From Gerris lacustris (lineage: Eukaryota; Arthropoda; Insecta; Hemiptera; Gerridae), in NCBI GenBank assembly GCA_951217055.1, contig OX578276.1:121838979-121902978 (forward strand): 64,000 nucleotides of DNA, written 5' to 3'. The notes under the pieces are model-generated. The model worked only from the letters and a program-made list of their open reading frames with translations, made no database searches and was not told where the DNA came from. The translations under genes and the position numbers were made by a program. Positions 48,365-58,843 of this stretch are shown here, piece by piece. Each line of letters opens with the position of its first letter. The stretch's first letter is position 1.

Positions 48365-51300
48365 ATGTCAAAAACATCGCAAACAAATAAAACAAATATG
48401 AGTAGTAACTATCGAATTGAGCCTCTGAAGCGTTATAACTATGACACGTGGAAGCTTCAAGCCCAAGCGATACTTACGAGACATGGTTTATGGAAATATG
48501 TATCTGGGGCCGTATCTAAACCCGACCAACAAACGGATATAGCTAAATGGGAAGAAGATTTAAACGCTAAATCTGAATTAATTTTAATAATTTCCCCTAG
48601 CGAATTAAAACAAATAAAAAATTGTAATACATCTAAAGACGTTTGGGACACTCTATCAAAAATATACGAAAGCAAGGGACCAGCTAGAAAAGCTACCCTT
48701 CTCAAACACTTAATTCTACGTAAAATGGGTGAATCAGACGATGTTAGAGATCATCTAAATGACCTGACCGACACTGTCGATAAATTAGCTGAAATGGATG
48801 TAAAAATCAACTCAGAATTATTAAGCATCATGATGTTATATTCTCTTCCAGAATCCTTTGAAAATTTTCGCATCGCCATCGAATCTAGAGATAAATTACC
48901 GACTCCTGAAAATTTAAAAGTTAAAATAATAGAAGAAAATGAGGCAAGAAATAAAAACTCGCCGTCAACTGCAGATGAAGGTGCATTTATTGGGAAAAAT
49001 TATAACTGTCAACATAAATGTCATAATCAATGTCAAAGAAATAAGAAAAATATTTACTCCCAAAATAAAAATAAAAATTTTCAAAATTCAAATCAAAACA
49101 AATCAAATGACAAATTTAAAAATAAACAATCAGGAAGCAATAAATATAAGGGGAAAAATGAATCAACCCTTAAAACGGAAGAATGCTTATCTTCTCAAAA
49201 TAAAGATATATCATCAAAAACTGCATGGTGTCTAGACAGTGGGTGCACTTCTCACATGTGTCTAGATAAAAATAAATTTTTAGATCTCGATAAAAATATA
49301 TCAAAAGGAAATCTAAAATTAGCAGCCAAAAGTGGAACAGCAGAAATCAAAGGATCAGGAGACATCAGACTAACAGTACGTGATGGACCAGTAAAACTTA
49401 CAGAAACACTCTATGTTCCAGATCTAACCACAAATCTTATGTCCGTCGGTAAAATTACTGATAAAGGTTTCTATGTTACCTTCAAAAAGAAAGAAGCCGT
49501 AGTAACTGACAACGCAAGAAATGTAATCCTAAAAGCAAGAAGATCAGAAAATGGGCTCTACTTCGTCGATACTGATCAAACAAATAATAAACAAAAATCA
49601 TACTTCACGTCAAATAATGATATAAACGATTGGCATAAAAAACTCGGTCACATAAATGAAACAGATTTAAAACTATCGCTTAAAAATGAAACATTAATAG
49701 GATTAGACTTTGACCCGTCTAAAACACTTCCAGAATGTGAAAGCTGTATACAAGCTAAGTTTTCGAGACTTCCTTTTCCTAAAAGAGAAAAATCAGATGC
49801 CACTGAAATCTTACACACAGTTCATTCTGACGTGTGCGGCCCGTTTAAAACAAAATCACCTGGAGGAGCAAGGTATTTTGTAACATTCATAGACGAATAT
49901 TCTAGATATACAAGAGTATATTTTTTAAAATATAAAAATGAAGTACTGGAGACCTTCAAAGAATATAAAAATGAAATGGAAAACATAACAGGAAAAAGAA
50001 TAAAATATCTACAATCAGACAATGGGAAAGGAGAATACTGCAATAAAGAATTTGATAAATACATTAAACAATGTGGAATAGTAAGACGTCTATCTGCCCC
50101 ATATACGCCACAACAAAATGGCATCGCAGAAAGAAAAAATAGATCATTGCTTGAAAAAGCAAGATGTTTACTAATTGAAAGTAAACTACCCCAAATGTTC
50201 TGGGCTGAAGCGGTGAACACAGCCAACTATCTAATTAATAGATCAATATCCAAAAGTATAAATAATGAAACGCCATTCCTCAGATGGGTGGGAAGAAAAC
50301 CATCAGTTAGACACCTATATGTGTTCGGATCAAAAGCATTTATATTGAAAAAAGGGCCTAACAAGAGAGGAAAATTTCAACCTAAAACTGAAACAGGTAT
50401 TTTTATGGGTTACTCCGAAATATCTAAAGCTTATCGAATTTGGATACCAAAATTTAGAAAAATTGTAATTAGCAGAGACGTGAAAATTGTAAATGATTCT
50501 AATCATCAATATTCCAACAAAATTAAAAATAATTACGATCTTGTCACTGAAGAAAACCAAGACGATTACGTTGCAGTGCCAAGACTTAACATAAGAATAA
50601 ACAAACCAGAACATAAAGAAAATAATAATGATAATTATGATGATACCGTCGATGAAGCAAATAATAATGAAAATGATGACATTGACGATGAAGAAAATAA
50701 TAGTGTTGATGATGATGATAGTGAAGATAATAATAATGATGAAAATCAAATTAATAATATAAGACCTCAAAGAGATCGCAAACCACCAGTGTGGACAAAG
50801 GACTATGATATGTCCTATGCATGTTTACTAGGCGAAATAGAGACATCAGAATTCAATTCAGAAGTAACGGATCCGGAGTGGCACGAAGCTATCAAAAGTG
50901 AAATCCGCTCTCACATAAAAAACGATACTTGGATCATTACTGATAAAATACCAGACAAAAACATAGTTGGTCATCGACTGATATTAAAAAATAAGTTCAA
51001 TGCGGATGGAACTCTAGAACGCAAAAAGGCAAGTCTAGTAGCACGTGGATACACACAGAAAAAGGACATAGATTTCACAGAAACCTATGCACCAGTGGTA
51101 AAATTAAGCACTATAAGACACCTACTAGCAACAGCTATGGAAGAAGAAATGAAAGTGAGCCAACTAGACGTAACTACAGCGTACCTAAACGGCGAGATCG
51201 ACGCAGAAATATACATGCAAAAACCATCATACTTAGATAAATATATCCAAGAAATTATGGTTGAAGAAAGTTCGAAAGAAGACTCCAACATATTTCTTAA

Positions 51301-52357
51301 AGCAAAGAAAATGCTTGAAGATCTGAGAAAAGGTAAAAAAGAAAAAGTATGTAAAATGCAAAAAGCATTGTATGGGTTAAAGCAAGCCGGACGTCAATGG
51401 TATAAAAAGCTGGACGAAAAGTTAAAAGAAGTTGGATTTCAATCTTCAAGTGCTGACCCCTGTATGTACATCTGGTCGTCAGGGGGGGAGAAGGTGCTGA
51501 TCGCGGTGTACGTCGACGACCTGATCGTAGCAACATCGAGTGAAGAAGCACTGAAAAATATAAAACAAACGCTGATTAATCTTTTCGACATGCGTGATAT
51601 TGGAAATTTGACTTATTGTCTCGGTATTGAATTTAAACAAACGGACGACCAATTTAGCATGAATCAATCCAAATATATTGACGAAATTTTGAAGAAATTT
51701 AACACGGAAAACTGCAAATTAGTTAAAACACCCATGGAAACCGGTCTACAGTTAGAAAAATCTAAAGATACACCGGATAAAAATTTACCATACCAAAATT
51801 TAATTGGATCACTGATGTACCTTTCGGTTGGAACTCGACCTGACATCACTTATGCTGTGAGCTACCTGAGTCAGTTCAATTCTTGCTATAACACCGAGCA
51901 CTGGAACGCAGCAAAACGCGTGCTCAGATACCTTAAAGGTACAAGTGACTGTCAGCTCACGTTCAGAAAAACTGGTGAGCCGATCGTCGGTCTAGCTGAT
52001 GCCGATTATGCCGCATGCACGACTGACCGAAGGTCATATACTGGTTACTGTTTTGTTTACGCTGGTGCGCCCATTAGCTGGGAATCCAGGAAGCAGAGAA
52101 CAGTCGCCCTATCAACAGCAGAGGCTGAATATATGGCTTTGACCGAGGCTGCTAAGGAAGCCATCCATCTGAAGCAGTTAACCAATGACATTGGACATCC
52201 TCAAGAAACAGTAACTCTATTTAACGACAATCAAGCTGCCCAAAGTCTCGCACTCAACCCAGTAGTCAGTGCTAAGTCGAAGCATATTTCTGTTAGGGAA
52301 CACTTCATCAGGGACGCAGTAGCGGAGAAGTTAATTTGTTTAAAGTACCGAAAATAG
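48365..52357 (+). CDS. copia Gag-Pol polyprotein, one early stop at the C terminus
   Basis: 1330 residues in one frame, as in copia where Gag and Pol are a single polyprotein. In order: a UBN2-type Gag (residues ~15-185); a Lys/Asn-rich stretch with only a degenerate knuckle (CQHKCHNQC); aspartic protease WCLDSGCTSHM (~287); a zinc-binding pre-integrase motif ending CESCIQAKF (~457); integrase with HSDVCGP, SDNG and NGIAERKNR; RT with YVDDLIVAT (~1051); RNase H with ADADYA and STAEAEYMAL. A poly-Asp/Asn stretch (~760-800) links integrase and RT. TAG at 52355-52357 cuts the usual C-terminal tail. The same frame is open after it to TGA at 52451-52453 and reads like the normal copia tail (...ADMLTKAL...), so this copy has one nonsense change about 30 codons from the end. 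Confidence 0.96.
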   Translation: MSKTSQTNKTNMSSNYRIEPLKRYNYDTWKLQAQAILTRHGLWKYVSGAVSKPDQQTDIAKWEEDLNAKSELILIISPSELKQIKNCNTSKDVWDTLSKIYESKGPARKATLLKHLILRKMGESDDVRDHLNDLTDTVDKLAEMDVKINSELLSIMMLYSLPESFENFRIAIESRDKLPTPENLKVKIIEENEARNKNSPSTADEGAFIGKNYNCQHKCHNQCQRNKKNIYSQNKNKNFQNSNQNKSNDKFKNKQSGSNKYKGKNESTLKTEECLSSQNKDISSKTAWCLDSGCTSHMCLDKNKFLDLDKNISKGNLKLAAKSGTAEIKGSGDIRLTVRDGPVKLTETLYVPDLTTNLMSVGKITDKGFYVTFKKKEAVVTDNARNVILKARRSENGLYFVDTDQTNNKQKSYFTSNNDINDWHKKLGHINETDLKLSLKNETLIGLDFDPSKTLPECESCIQAKFSRLPFPKREKSDATEILHTVHSDVCGPFKTKSPGGARYFVTFIDEYSRYTRVYFLKYKNEVLETFKEYKNEMENITGKRIKYLQSDNGKGEYCNKEFDKYIKQCGIVRRLSAPYTPQQNGIAERKNRSLLEKARCLLIESKLPQMFWAEAVNTANYLINRSISKSINNETPFLRWVGRKPSVRHLYVFGSKAFILKKGPNKRGKFQPKTETGIFMGYSEISKAYRIWIPKFRKIVISRDVKIVNDSNHQYSNKIKNNYDLVTEENQDDYVAVPRLNIRINKPEHKENNNDNYDDTVDEANNNENDDIDDEENNSVDDDDSEDNNNDENQINNIRPQRDRKPPVWTKDYDMSYACLLGEIETSEFNSEVTDPEWHEAIKSEIRSHIKNDTWIITDKIPDKNIVGHRLILKNKFNADGTLERKKASLVARGYTQKKDIDFTETYAPVVKLSTIRHLLATAMEEEMKVSQLDVTTAYLNGEIDAEIYMQKPSYLDKYIQEIMVEESSKEDSNIFLKAKKMLEDLRKGKKEKVCKMQKALYGLKQAGRQWYKKLDEKLKEVGFQSSSADPCMYIWSSGGEKVLIAVYVDDLIVATSSEEALKNIKQTLINLFDMRDIGNLTYCLGIEFKQTDDQFSMNQSKYIDEILKKFNTENCKLVKTPMETGLQLEKSKDTPDKNLPYQNLIGSLMYLSVGTRPDITYAVSYLSQFNSCYNTEHWNAAKRVLRYLKGTSDCQLTFRKTGEPIVGLADADYAACTTDRRSYTGYCFVYAGAPISWESRKQRTVALSTAEAEYMALTEAAKEAIHLKQLTNDIGHPQETVTLFNDNQAAQSLALNPVVSAKSKHISVREHFIRDAVAEKLICLKYRK

Positions 52358-52460
52358 GAAGACATGGAAGCAGACATGCTAACAAAAGCATTGAATAATC
52401 CAAAGCTGACAAGCATCAGGACCAAGCTAGGATTGGTACGGACACCTTCGTGAGGGGGAG

Positions 52461-52619
52461 TGTCAGGATGGCACTTCATGTGTCAGAATGACAAGATGTC
52501 AAAGTTTGTTGATTTATATTTTAGTATGTCTTGTAAATTCAATCAAGTATACAACTGTTATTAAAACCTTAATCTGTGCATTATATATTATGTGATACTT
52601 AGCAGGCCAATTAACAACA
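52461..52619 (+). repeat. copia 3' LTR
   Basis: 159 bp, identical to the 5' LTR; preceded by the polypurine tract and followed by CAAAG. Confidence 0.97.
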
Positions 52620-52889
52620 CAAAGAAATGGTTTTCTTCTAAAGCGTGTTTCGTCAAGGCTGTTTTATTGATTTTGCTTTTTATACATCTCCCTCAAGCAG
52701 TTTAATCCTGTTTTAAAGTGTTTGCCGTAATTTTCCTATATACATGTTATCACAGTTTTCACCTGGTATTAAATATGTAAAACCCATTTCCTCATCCTAG
52801 GGAACTTTATTGATCCCTTTATCTTAAATTTTGTCAGCTGTTTTAAAACAATACTAACTATTTATGGGGAAAAAATGAAAAATTTTAAT

Positions 52890-53440
52890 GACTTTTTTAG
52901 GGTTTCGTTGGTAAAACCAAAAAAAGAAACCTTATAGCTTCAATTCTGTGTCTGTCTGTCTGACACTCTGTATGGTTCTAATAACTTTTCAATCAAAAGA
53001 GATAAAATCATGATACTTTCCAGTATTAAAGATCGTCTTGACGCGCCCACAGGAAAAATATAGCGAACTCAAAATTATCAGCTGTTCAAATCCAAAATGG
53101 CGGATAATTCACGTCACGCGAAACAAAATAATTTGTTCTTTACATTTTGAGTGGGATAGCACATGGGTATCTGTTAGTATTACACTAGTAATACATTTAA
53201 GCCAAACACTAAGTTATGTATACTTGTTTGTATATTTATTTTATTTATTGACAAAGTCAAGTCATTGTTAGATAAAAATTAAAATATATAAGAGTATATA
53301 TCTGCATATTATGCATTACTATTCTATCAGTATCAAATGAAAGGTATTGAAGAGCAGATTTCAAACATATATAAAACTTGTGGAAAGTGTTTAATTTTCC
53401 ATGCCATTTTGTCAAAAAACATCAACATTTTGCGTGTACA
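52890..53440. repeat. GTCTGTCTGTCTG interspersed repeat
   Basis: GGTTTCGTTGGTAAAACCAA and CTGTGTCTGTCTGTCTGAC resemble the inverted text at 16330-16400. The right part (CAAATGAAAGGTATTGAAGA ... TGCCATTTTGTCAAAAAACA) matches 16540-16640. Confidence 0.65.
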
Positions 53441-53499
53441 CAAACAACAAACATATTTACACAATATTAAACGTATGTATATTTAAACACTAACGATAT

Positions 53500-54010
53500 T
53501 TAAACGTGGGACGATAACGGGATTATTATTAAAAAACGGAATAATTTTAAAAATTTTCAAATTAATATTATAATTAGAGTGTTTTTTTAATAAGCCTGTA
53601 AGTTTTATTGTGAGATGATACTGGGATCATTGCTGACATATCGTAAGAAAAAATGTAAAATTTTAACCTTTAAAAATGTTATAATATATGTATTTTAATT
53701 TTGCAAAACTTTTTTTTAATTTTTCAAATTAATACCTAAATAAGTTAGCATTTTTTAAAAACACCTGACTAAGTTTAAATGTGTGGTCATAACGGGATCA
53801 TTGCTAATAAATTATAAATTTTTTAAAAAACTTGAAATAAAAACCTAAAAAAAAATGTTTGATTTTAATTTTTAAAAAAGTGGTTTTTGTAAATTGTTAT
53901 AATTAATAACAATAATACCCTAATTAATACCCTTTGAAGTTAGTATTGTTTTAAAACACCTGACATGTTTATAACGTGATCATTGCTAAATAATTATAAT
54001 ACTTTTTGAA
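53500..54010. repeat. degenerate tandem repeat, about four units
   Basis: The phrase CATAACGGGATCATTGCTAA and variants recur near 53515, 53630, 53793 and 53970, each followed by AT-rich filler with runs of A. Units are roughly 120-190 bp and strongly diverged. Confidence 0.6.
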
Positions 54011-54585
54011 AAATTTAAAATAAAAACCTAAAAACATGTTTAGTTAAAAAAAGTAGTTTATTAATTTTTTTTTAAATGAATACCATAATTAGGTAGTATT
54101 GAAAGGCTAATTTTAAAGGGGGCTCTTAGTTCAAAATGTAAATATACTTAAGGGGAGCTGTAATTTTAAGGGCATTTTTTTATACAAATTATGAAATTGA
54201 ACTTAAGGGAAGGGTTAATTCAGAGGAAGCTTCTATTTGAGCAGAGGTTCCAGAACAAGTAGAATAGCTTGTGTGAAATATGAAAATGTAAAATAAATTG
54301 ATTTTTTAATCAGTACACGCACCATTTGTATTTGAAAAAGAAATCACCTTTACTTATAAAGAGTATTAATTACTGTAAGAGAAAATACTTATTACTTACT
54401 AGTAACAAAAGTATTGTAGTTTTACTGTAAAAGAGATAAGATATTTGAAAAATGTTTACAAGTTTGAAGGTCTTTCACCTAGGTTCACTTTACATTAAAG
54501 TTAGTTTAATTTATATAATTATTAAAGTCAGTATTATGGATAAGTTAGCGTAAATCCCGAAAAGCATTTCTATTATAAATATTGC

Positions 54586-56205
54586 TTTTGAGCTTACCGA
54601 AGGTAACGGTTGCTATGTGTTCGTCCTGAAGTACGAAACATTTTTAGGTCTCCAATTTCCAAAATTCCAAGACAGAAATCCTTTCAGAAGGAACATTTTA
54701 GTTCCTGTGTTTGTCTGTCTGTCGGACAATTTTTGCGAACCAAAATAATATCTTAAAAACTACTCGTCCGATATTATTGAAATTTGGATGGTAGGTCGTA
54801 ATTAGCCCATTGTTGGTCCCATATAAATTGCAACCTTATGCGCCCATATGTTTCTCTTCCACATACGTACAAACATACATTTATTTTTTTCTTCAAAAGT
54901 ACTTTGATTTTTATGAAATTGGTTCGACGAAAATTGCCCGCAAATAGCCCCTGATTAATTTCAACCACCTGCGCTCTTAAAATTTTGCTACATTGATACT
55001 TCAATACATGAAAAAATCAAAACAATTTTGACTTATTTAAAAAAAGGGGAAAAAATGAAATTAATTGGATAATAATAGGTTTTTACAGCGTAAAACCATT
55101 AATTTTACGGTATAGGACGCGAGGAAGCTATGTGCCAACTAATTGTCAGACTATTTTTTATTAGAATTAGAGGTCTAACTAGTGGTTCTGTAAACACTAG
55201 ATCTAGCGTCCAGAAAAAGAAAATTTTAGTTATTAATGATTTTAAGGAAGATCCATGTCAAATTCAAAGAAATTCGAACAACGGGTTTGGTCGTGACAGC
55301 GTAATTACTATATTACTTAATTTCTTTGATTGGCAATTTTTTTATATACATATATAAATAGACGTCAAACTACGATTTGGAGAGTGTTATATTCTTAGTA
55401 ATGGAATGAATGATGTATAATATAGTCCTGGATAGAAGTAACAAAACTATTTAGGCATTTAATTTGCTAGGCCTACATGATAATATAATAGCCACTAATA
55501 CCTAGCATAAGGCCCGCGTGGAGCAATGGGTGAAGGCAAGTATTTAATCAGAGGCGTAACTAAAAATCCCCCCCCCCCAGCTAAAAAAATGCGCCATAAC
55601 TTGCAAAATTTTCCTTGCCCCTGGATGTCTCTCATTCTTTTTCCCTCCCTTCGTTAGTCATTTTGGGACACATGGAGTGGAAACGACAAATAATATGTTC
55701 AATAAACTCAATGCTGTGTTTCGTTTATTAAAATGTTTAATTAAAAACATAATATAAATGGCTTTACGTTTACGTTTACTTAAATTGACTAAAACAACGT
55801 TTAACTAAAAATAAAAAAATAAAAAATAATGTTTAATACCCTAATGAAATAATTTATGACTACTATTTTCAAGTAGATTATTAGTTCATTTTTTTTAAAA
55901 TCTCGAGTACAATACAATTACTGTAATAAAGCTTGATTTATTCCTTAATGAAAACGAACTAACAACCTTGCTTGAAGACTTGAACTGGATTATATTATAC
56001 ACATTTACAGATGCACATAAAGCCCCTGAATAAATAAGTAAGAAACAAAAAGGCAATATAGCTACAACTATAAACATCAACAGTCTATCAATTAATGTGG
56101 CAAATAGCAAATAGCTTCCTCGCGTCCTATTTCGTATACTTTATTGATTTTATACGTTTACAACCTATTATTGTTAAATTTATTTAATTTCCCCTCATTT
56201 CTTTT
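54586..56205. mobile_element. fold-back element, copy 1
   Basis: The left part starts GAGCTTACCGAAGGTAACGG and reaches GAGGAAGCTATGTGCC near 55120. An inverted partner for 55034-55155 lies at 56078-56205 (ATAGCTTCCTCGCGTCCTAT). Between them is about 0.9 kb of unique AT-rich DNA without a convincing gene. The right arm stops at a poly-T where copy 2 begins. Confidence 0.7.
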
Positions 56206-56217
56206 TTTTTTTTTTTG

Positions 56218-58085
56218 CTTCCGAGCTTACAGAAAGTAATGGAAGCTATGAGCTATGTGATATGTGATCGTCCTGAAGAACGAAAATATTCCGATTTCAA
56301 AAATTCCAAGACAGAAATCCGTTTCAGACAACAGGAAACATTTTTGGTTCCGAGTCTGTCTGTCAGTCTGTCTGTTGCTCAATTTTTGCGAACCAACATA
56401 TCTTACAAACTACACGTCCAATTTTAATGAAATTTGTATGTTAGGTCATAATTAGCCTATTATTTGTTTCATATAAATATCAACCTTCTGCACTCATTTG
56501 TTTCTCTTCCACATGCGCACAAACACATTTATTTACACCTATATCTTCAAAAGTACTTATTCGATTTAAATGAAACTTTTATAGTTTATCAAAAGTTACC
56601 CGCAGATAGCCCCAGATTAATATGAACCGTCTGCGCTCTTTAACTTTTGCTAAATTGATACTTTAATTCGTGTAAAAACTCAAAACAATTTTGACAGATT
56701 AAATAAAAACGGGGGAAACAATTAAACCAATTAGACAATAATGGCTTGTAAAAAGCATGAAATCAATAAAGTATGTGGATAGGATGCGAGGAAGCTATTT
56801 GCCCCATCAATTGGCAGTCTTTTTTTCCTTTCTTACACGAATTAAAGTAATAATTTAGCAAAATTTAGAGCGCAGACAGTTGAAATTAATCTGGGATTAT
56901 CTTTTTTTTTTTTTTTCTCTCTTTATTGATTATCACAATTACATAATTTGTTAATGTTATAAGTAATACTGATAACAATGTTTTTTGGACGGTGAATTAC
57001 ATGATAAAGGTAATAATCCATTGATTACTCCTTTTGGCGTGAATCATTCAGAATATGAACAAATATAACAATAAAAACAAGTGAGTGAGAAAAGAAGCAC
57101 TAATTAAAAAAAGAAAAGAAATTTTTGTTGTAAGGAATGATAAGTATGAGTTAATTGATAATTAATTATTAATATGGAATTCCATATTTAATAGATCTCG
57201 GGGCCACTGTCTCCTCAGGCGGCGAGGAGGATTATCAGGGATGGATTGGGAAGAAAGAAGTTCTACTAAAGGATTGGGGTGATTTAATAAGGACTCGTGG
57301 AATTTATGGTATCTGGATATAGATAGGTCACGGATAAAAGGAATATTGAGGTCATTATGGAGGGTGAGGTTGGATACGTAAAAAGGAGCATCGGTGATTT
57401 TACGAAGGATCTTTGATTGAAGAGTTTGTAGTCGGCGGGAGTTGGAAGGCTTGGTGCTACCCCAAACCTCCAAACCGTAGGTCCAAGCCGGTTTTAAGAC
57501 TGTGTTGTAGATAAGAAATTTATTAGTGTAATCTTGGACCTACGATCTAGAAGACGAAGCAGCAACTTGTAGCGTCTTGAGATGTCAGTACGTTTAGTCT
57601 TAGTGTGGTGTTGCCAGGTGAGTCGTCGATCAAGGTGAAGGCCAAGGTAACGGACAGTGCTAGATTGGGGAATAAGGACTTGGATAAGAATGACTGGAGG
57701 ACAGGTACAATGTCGAAGAGTAAAAGTGACATCATGTGCACTTTTCTGTTCGTTAATCCGGATCCTCCATTTTTTTTAACCAAGGTTCTGAGATTATCTG
57801 CGGGCTATTTTCGACTGACCATCCAAATTTCATATAAATAAATGTAAGTACGTGCGCATTTGGAAAAGAAAGAATAATTTAAACTTATATGGGACCAACA
57901 ATTGGCTAACATGACCTAGCATCCAAATTTCATTAAAATTGGACGAGTAGTTTTTAGCGACTGACAGACTGACACAGAACCAAAAATGTTTCCTGTTATC
58001 TGAATAAAGGATTTTTGATATCGGAGACATACAAATTGCTTGTTCTTCAGAACAATCACATAGCTTCCGTTACTTTCGGTAATCT
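56218..58085. mobile_element. fold-back element, copy 2, split by a LINE
   Basis: The left arm starts CTTCCGAGCTTAC and reaches about 56680. The right arm (56830-56902 plus 57792-58085) is its complement and ends ATAGCTTCCGTTACTTTCGG. The ~150-bp loop carries GAGGAAGCTATTTGCCCC. A Jockey-like LINE interrupts the right arm. The family also occurs at 63481-64000 and as a fragment at 33228-33300. Confidence 0.75.
56903..57791 (-). mobile_element. 5'-truncated Jockey-like LINE
   Basis: Minus strand; poly(A) lies at 56903-56917 (T on plus). An 8-bp target duplication GATTATCT (56895-56902 and 57792-57799) flanks it. The open frame 57473-57162 reads EVWGSTKPSNSRRLQTLQSK and then ITDAPFYVSNLTLHNDLNIP, the typical C-terminal end of Jockey-clade RT. 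Upstream in a broken frame are LHLDRRLTWQHHTKTKR-type residues. The catalytic RT core and endonuclease are absent. Confidence 0.88.
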
Positions 58086-58553
58086 CTATTTACGTCACTG
58101 TATTTTATATGAAATCATTAATTTCTTGATTCTTTTAAACTTGCTAACACATATGAAAGCCCTTTTTATCCCAGTTTAAGCTTTCCTTAAGGTAGAGAAA
58201 CACCAAATGAGTTACTGTTTTCACTAAACTATCTATCATCAAATCAAAATTTATTATTATAAATGTTATAGCAAAGCATCTATAATTGGAAGGAAACAGA
58301 TTTAAAACATTGTTGTAAACTGAAAAATACTATGGATCTAGATCTTCGGTGGCGACAGTGTAGGCGGCGAAACGTATCGGAAAACCTATCCAACATGGTA
58401 CGGTCACCGCACCAGATTACCTAGAAATCCATGATGAGACATCAACCATGGAAGTATATGATGAAAAATATTTGATAATTGTTGAAATAAATATTTTCTC
58501 TTACAAATAGTACTAATTAGGTGTCACTCATTGTAGTATTTAATTAAAGGTAC

Positions 58554-58618
58554 GTACTCAATCACACTTTGTGGTGAGCCACTAACCTTGACTTCCTCAC
58601 GACGGATGGCTTCAAACG
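58554..58618 (-). CDS. candidate small exon of the unidentified gene
   Basis: On minus, the acceptor GGTAAG is followed by 65 bases encoding FEAIRREEVKVSGSPQSVIE(Y), then the donor GTACCT in phase 0. The phase and sequence style would allow splicing to the exon at 39667 (VLERSG...). The acceptor is odd: a stronger CAG lies 5 bases earlier but runs into stop codons in every frame. Function unknown. Confidence 0.35.
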
Positions 58619-58843
58619 CTTACCTGAAACAAATATATAATAATTTGATAAAAAAAAGAGAACATACACATGCATAATTATGATTAGTTCTTCTACTTAT
58701 ATTAGTGATCTTTATAAATGATTCACATAGCTTCCAATGACAATGATGTAATATGTCATTGTCATGCCCATGTACATTTTCCTATACATTTTAGAACTAT
58801 TATTTTGCACAAGAATCACTAATACAATGTAGTTTTATTGTAT

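Larger units (their letters stand above)
48126..52619 (+). mobile_element. full-length copia LTR retrotransposon, very young
   Basis: The 159-bp LTRs at 48126-48284 and 52461-52619 are identical, start TG and end CA. The target duplication CAAAG flanks both (48121-48125 and 52620-52624). The primer-binding site GGTTATGTGACCAG (48285-48298) resembles the copia site that pairs with part of initiator tRNA-Met. A polypurine tract AGGGGGAG (52453-52460) abuts the 3' LTR. Identity of the LTRs means insertion too recent for any mutation to accumulate in them. Confidence 0.97.

Noticed and set aside
50330..50770. 146-codon minus-strand open frame
   Set aside because: Antisense of the poly-Asp/Asn linker of the copia polyprotein; it reads as Ile/Phe-rich low complexity. 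The other antisense frames in 48.4-52.5 kb are rejected for the same reason.
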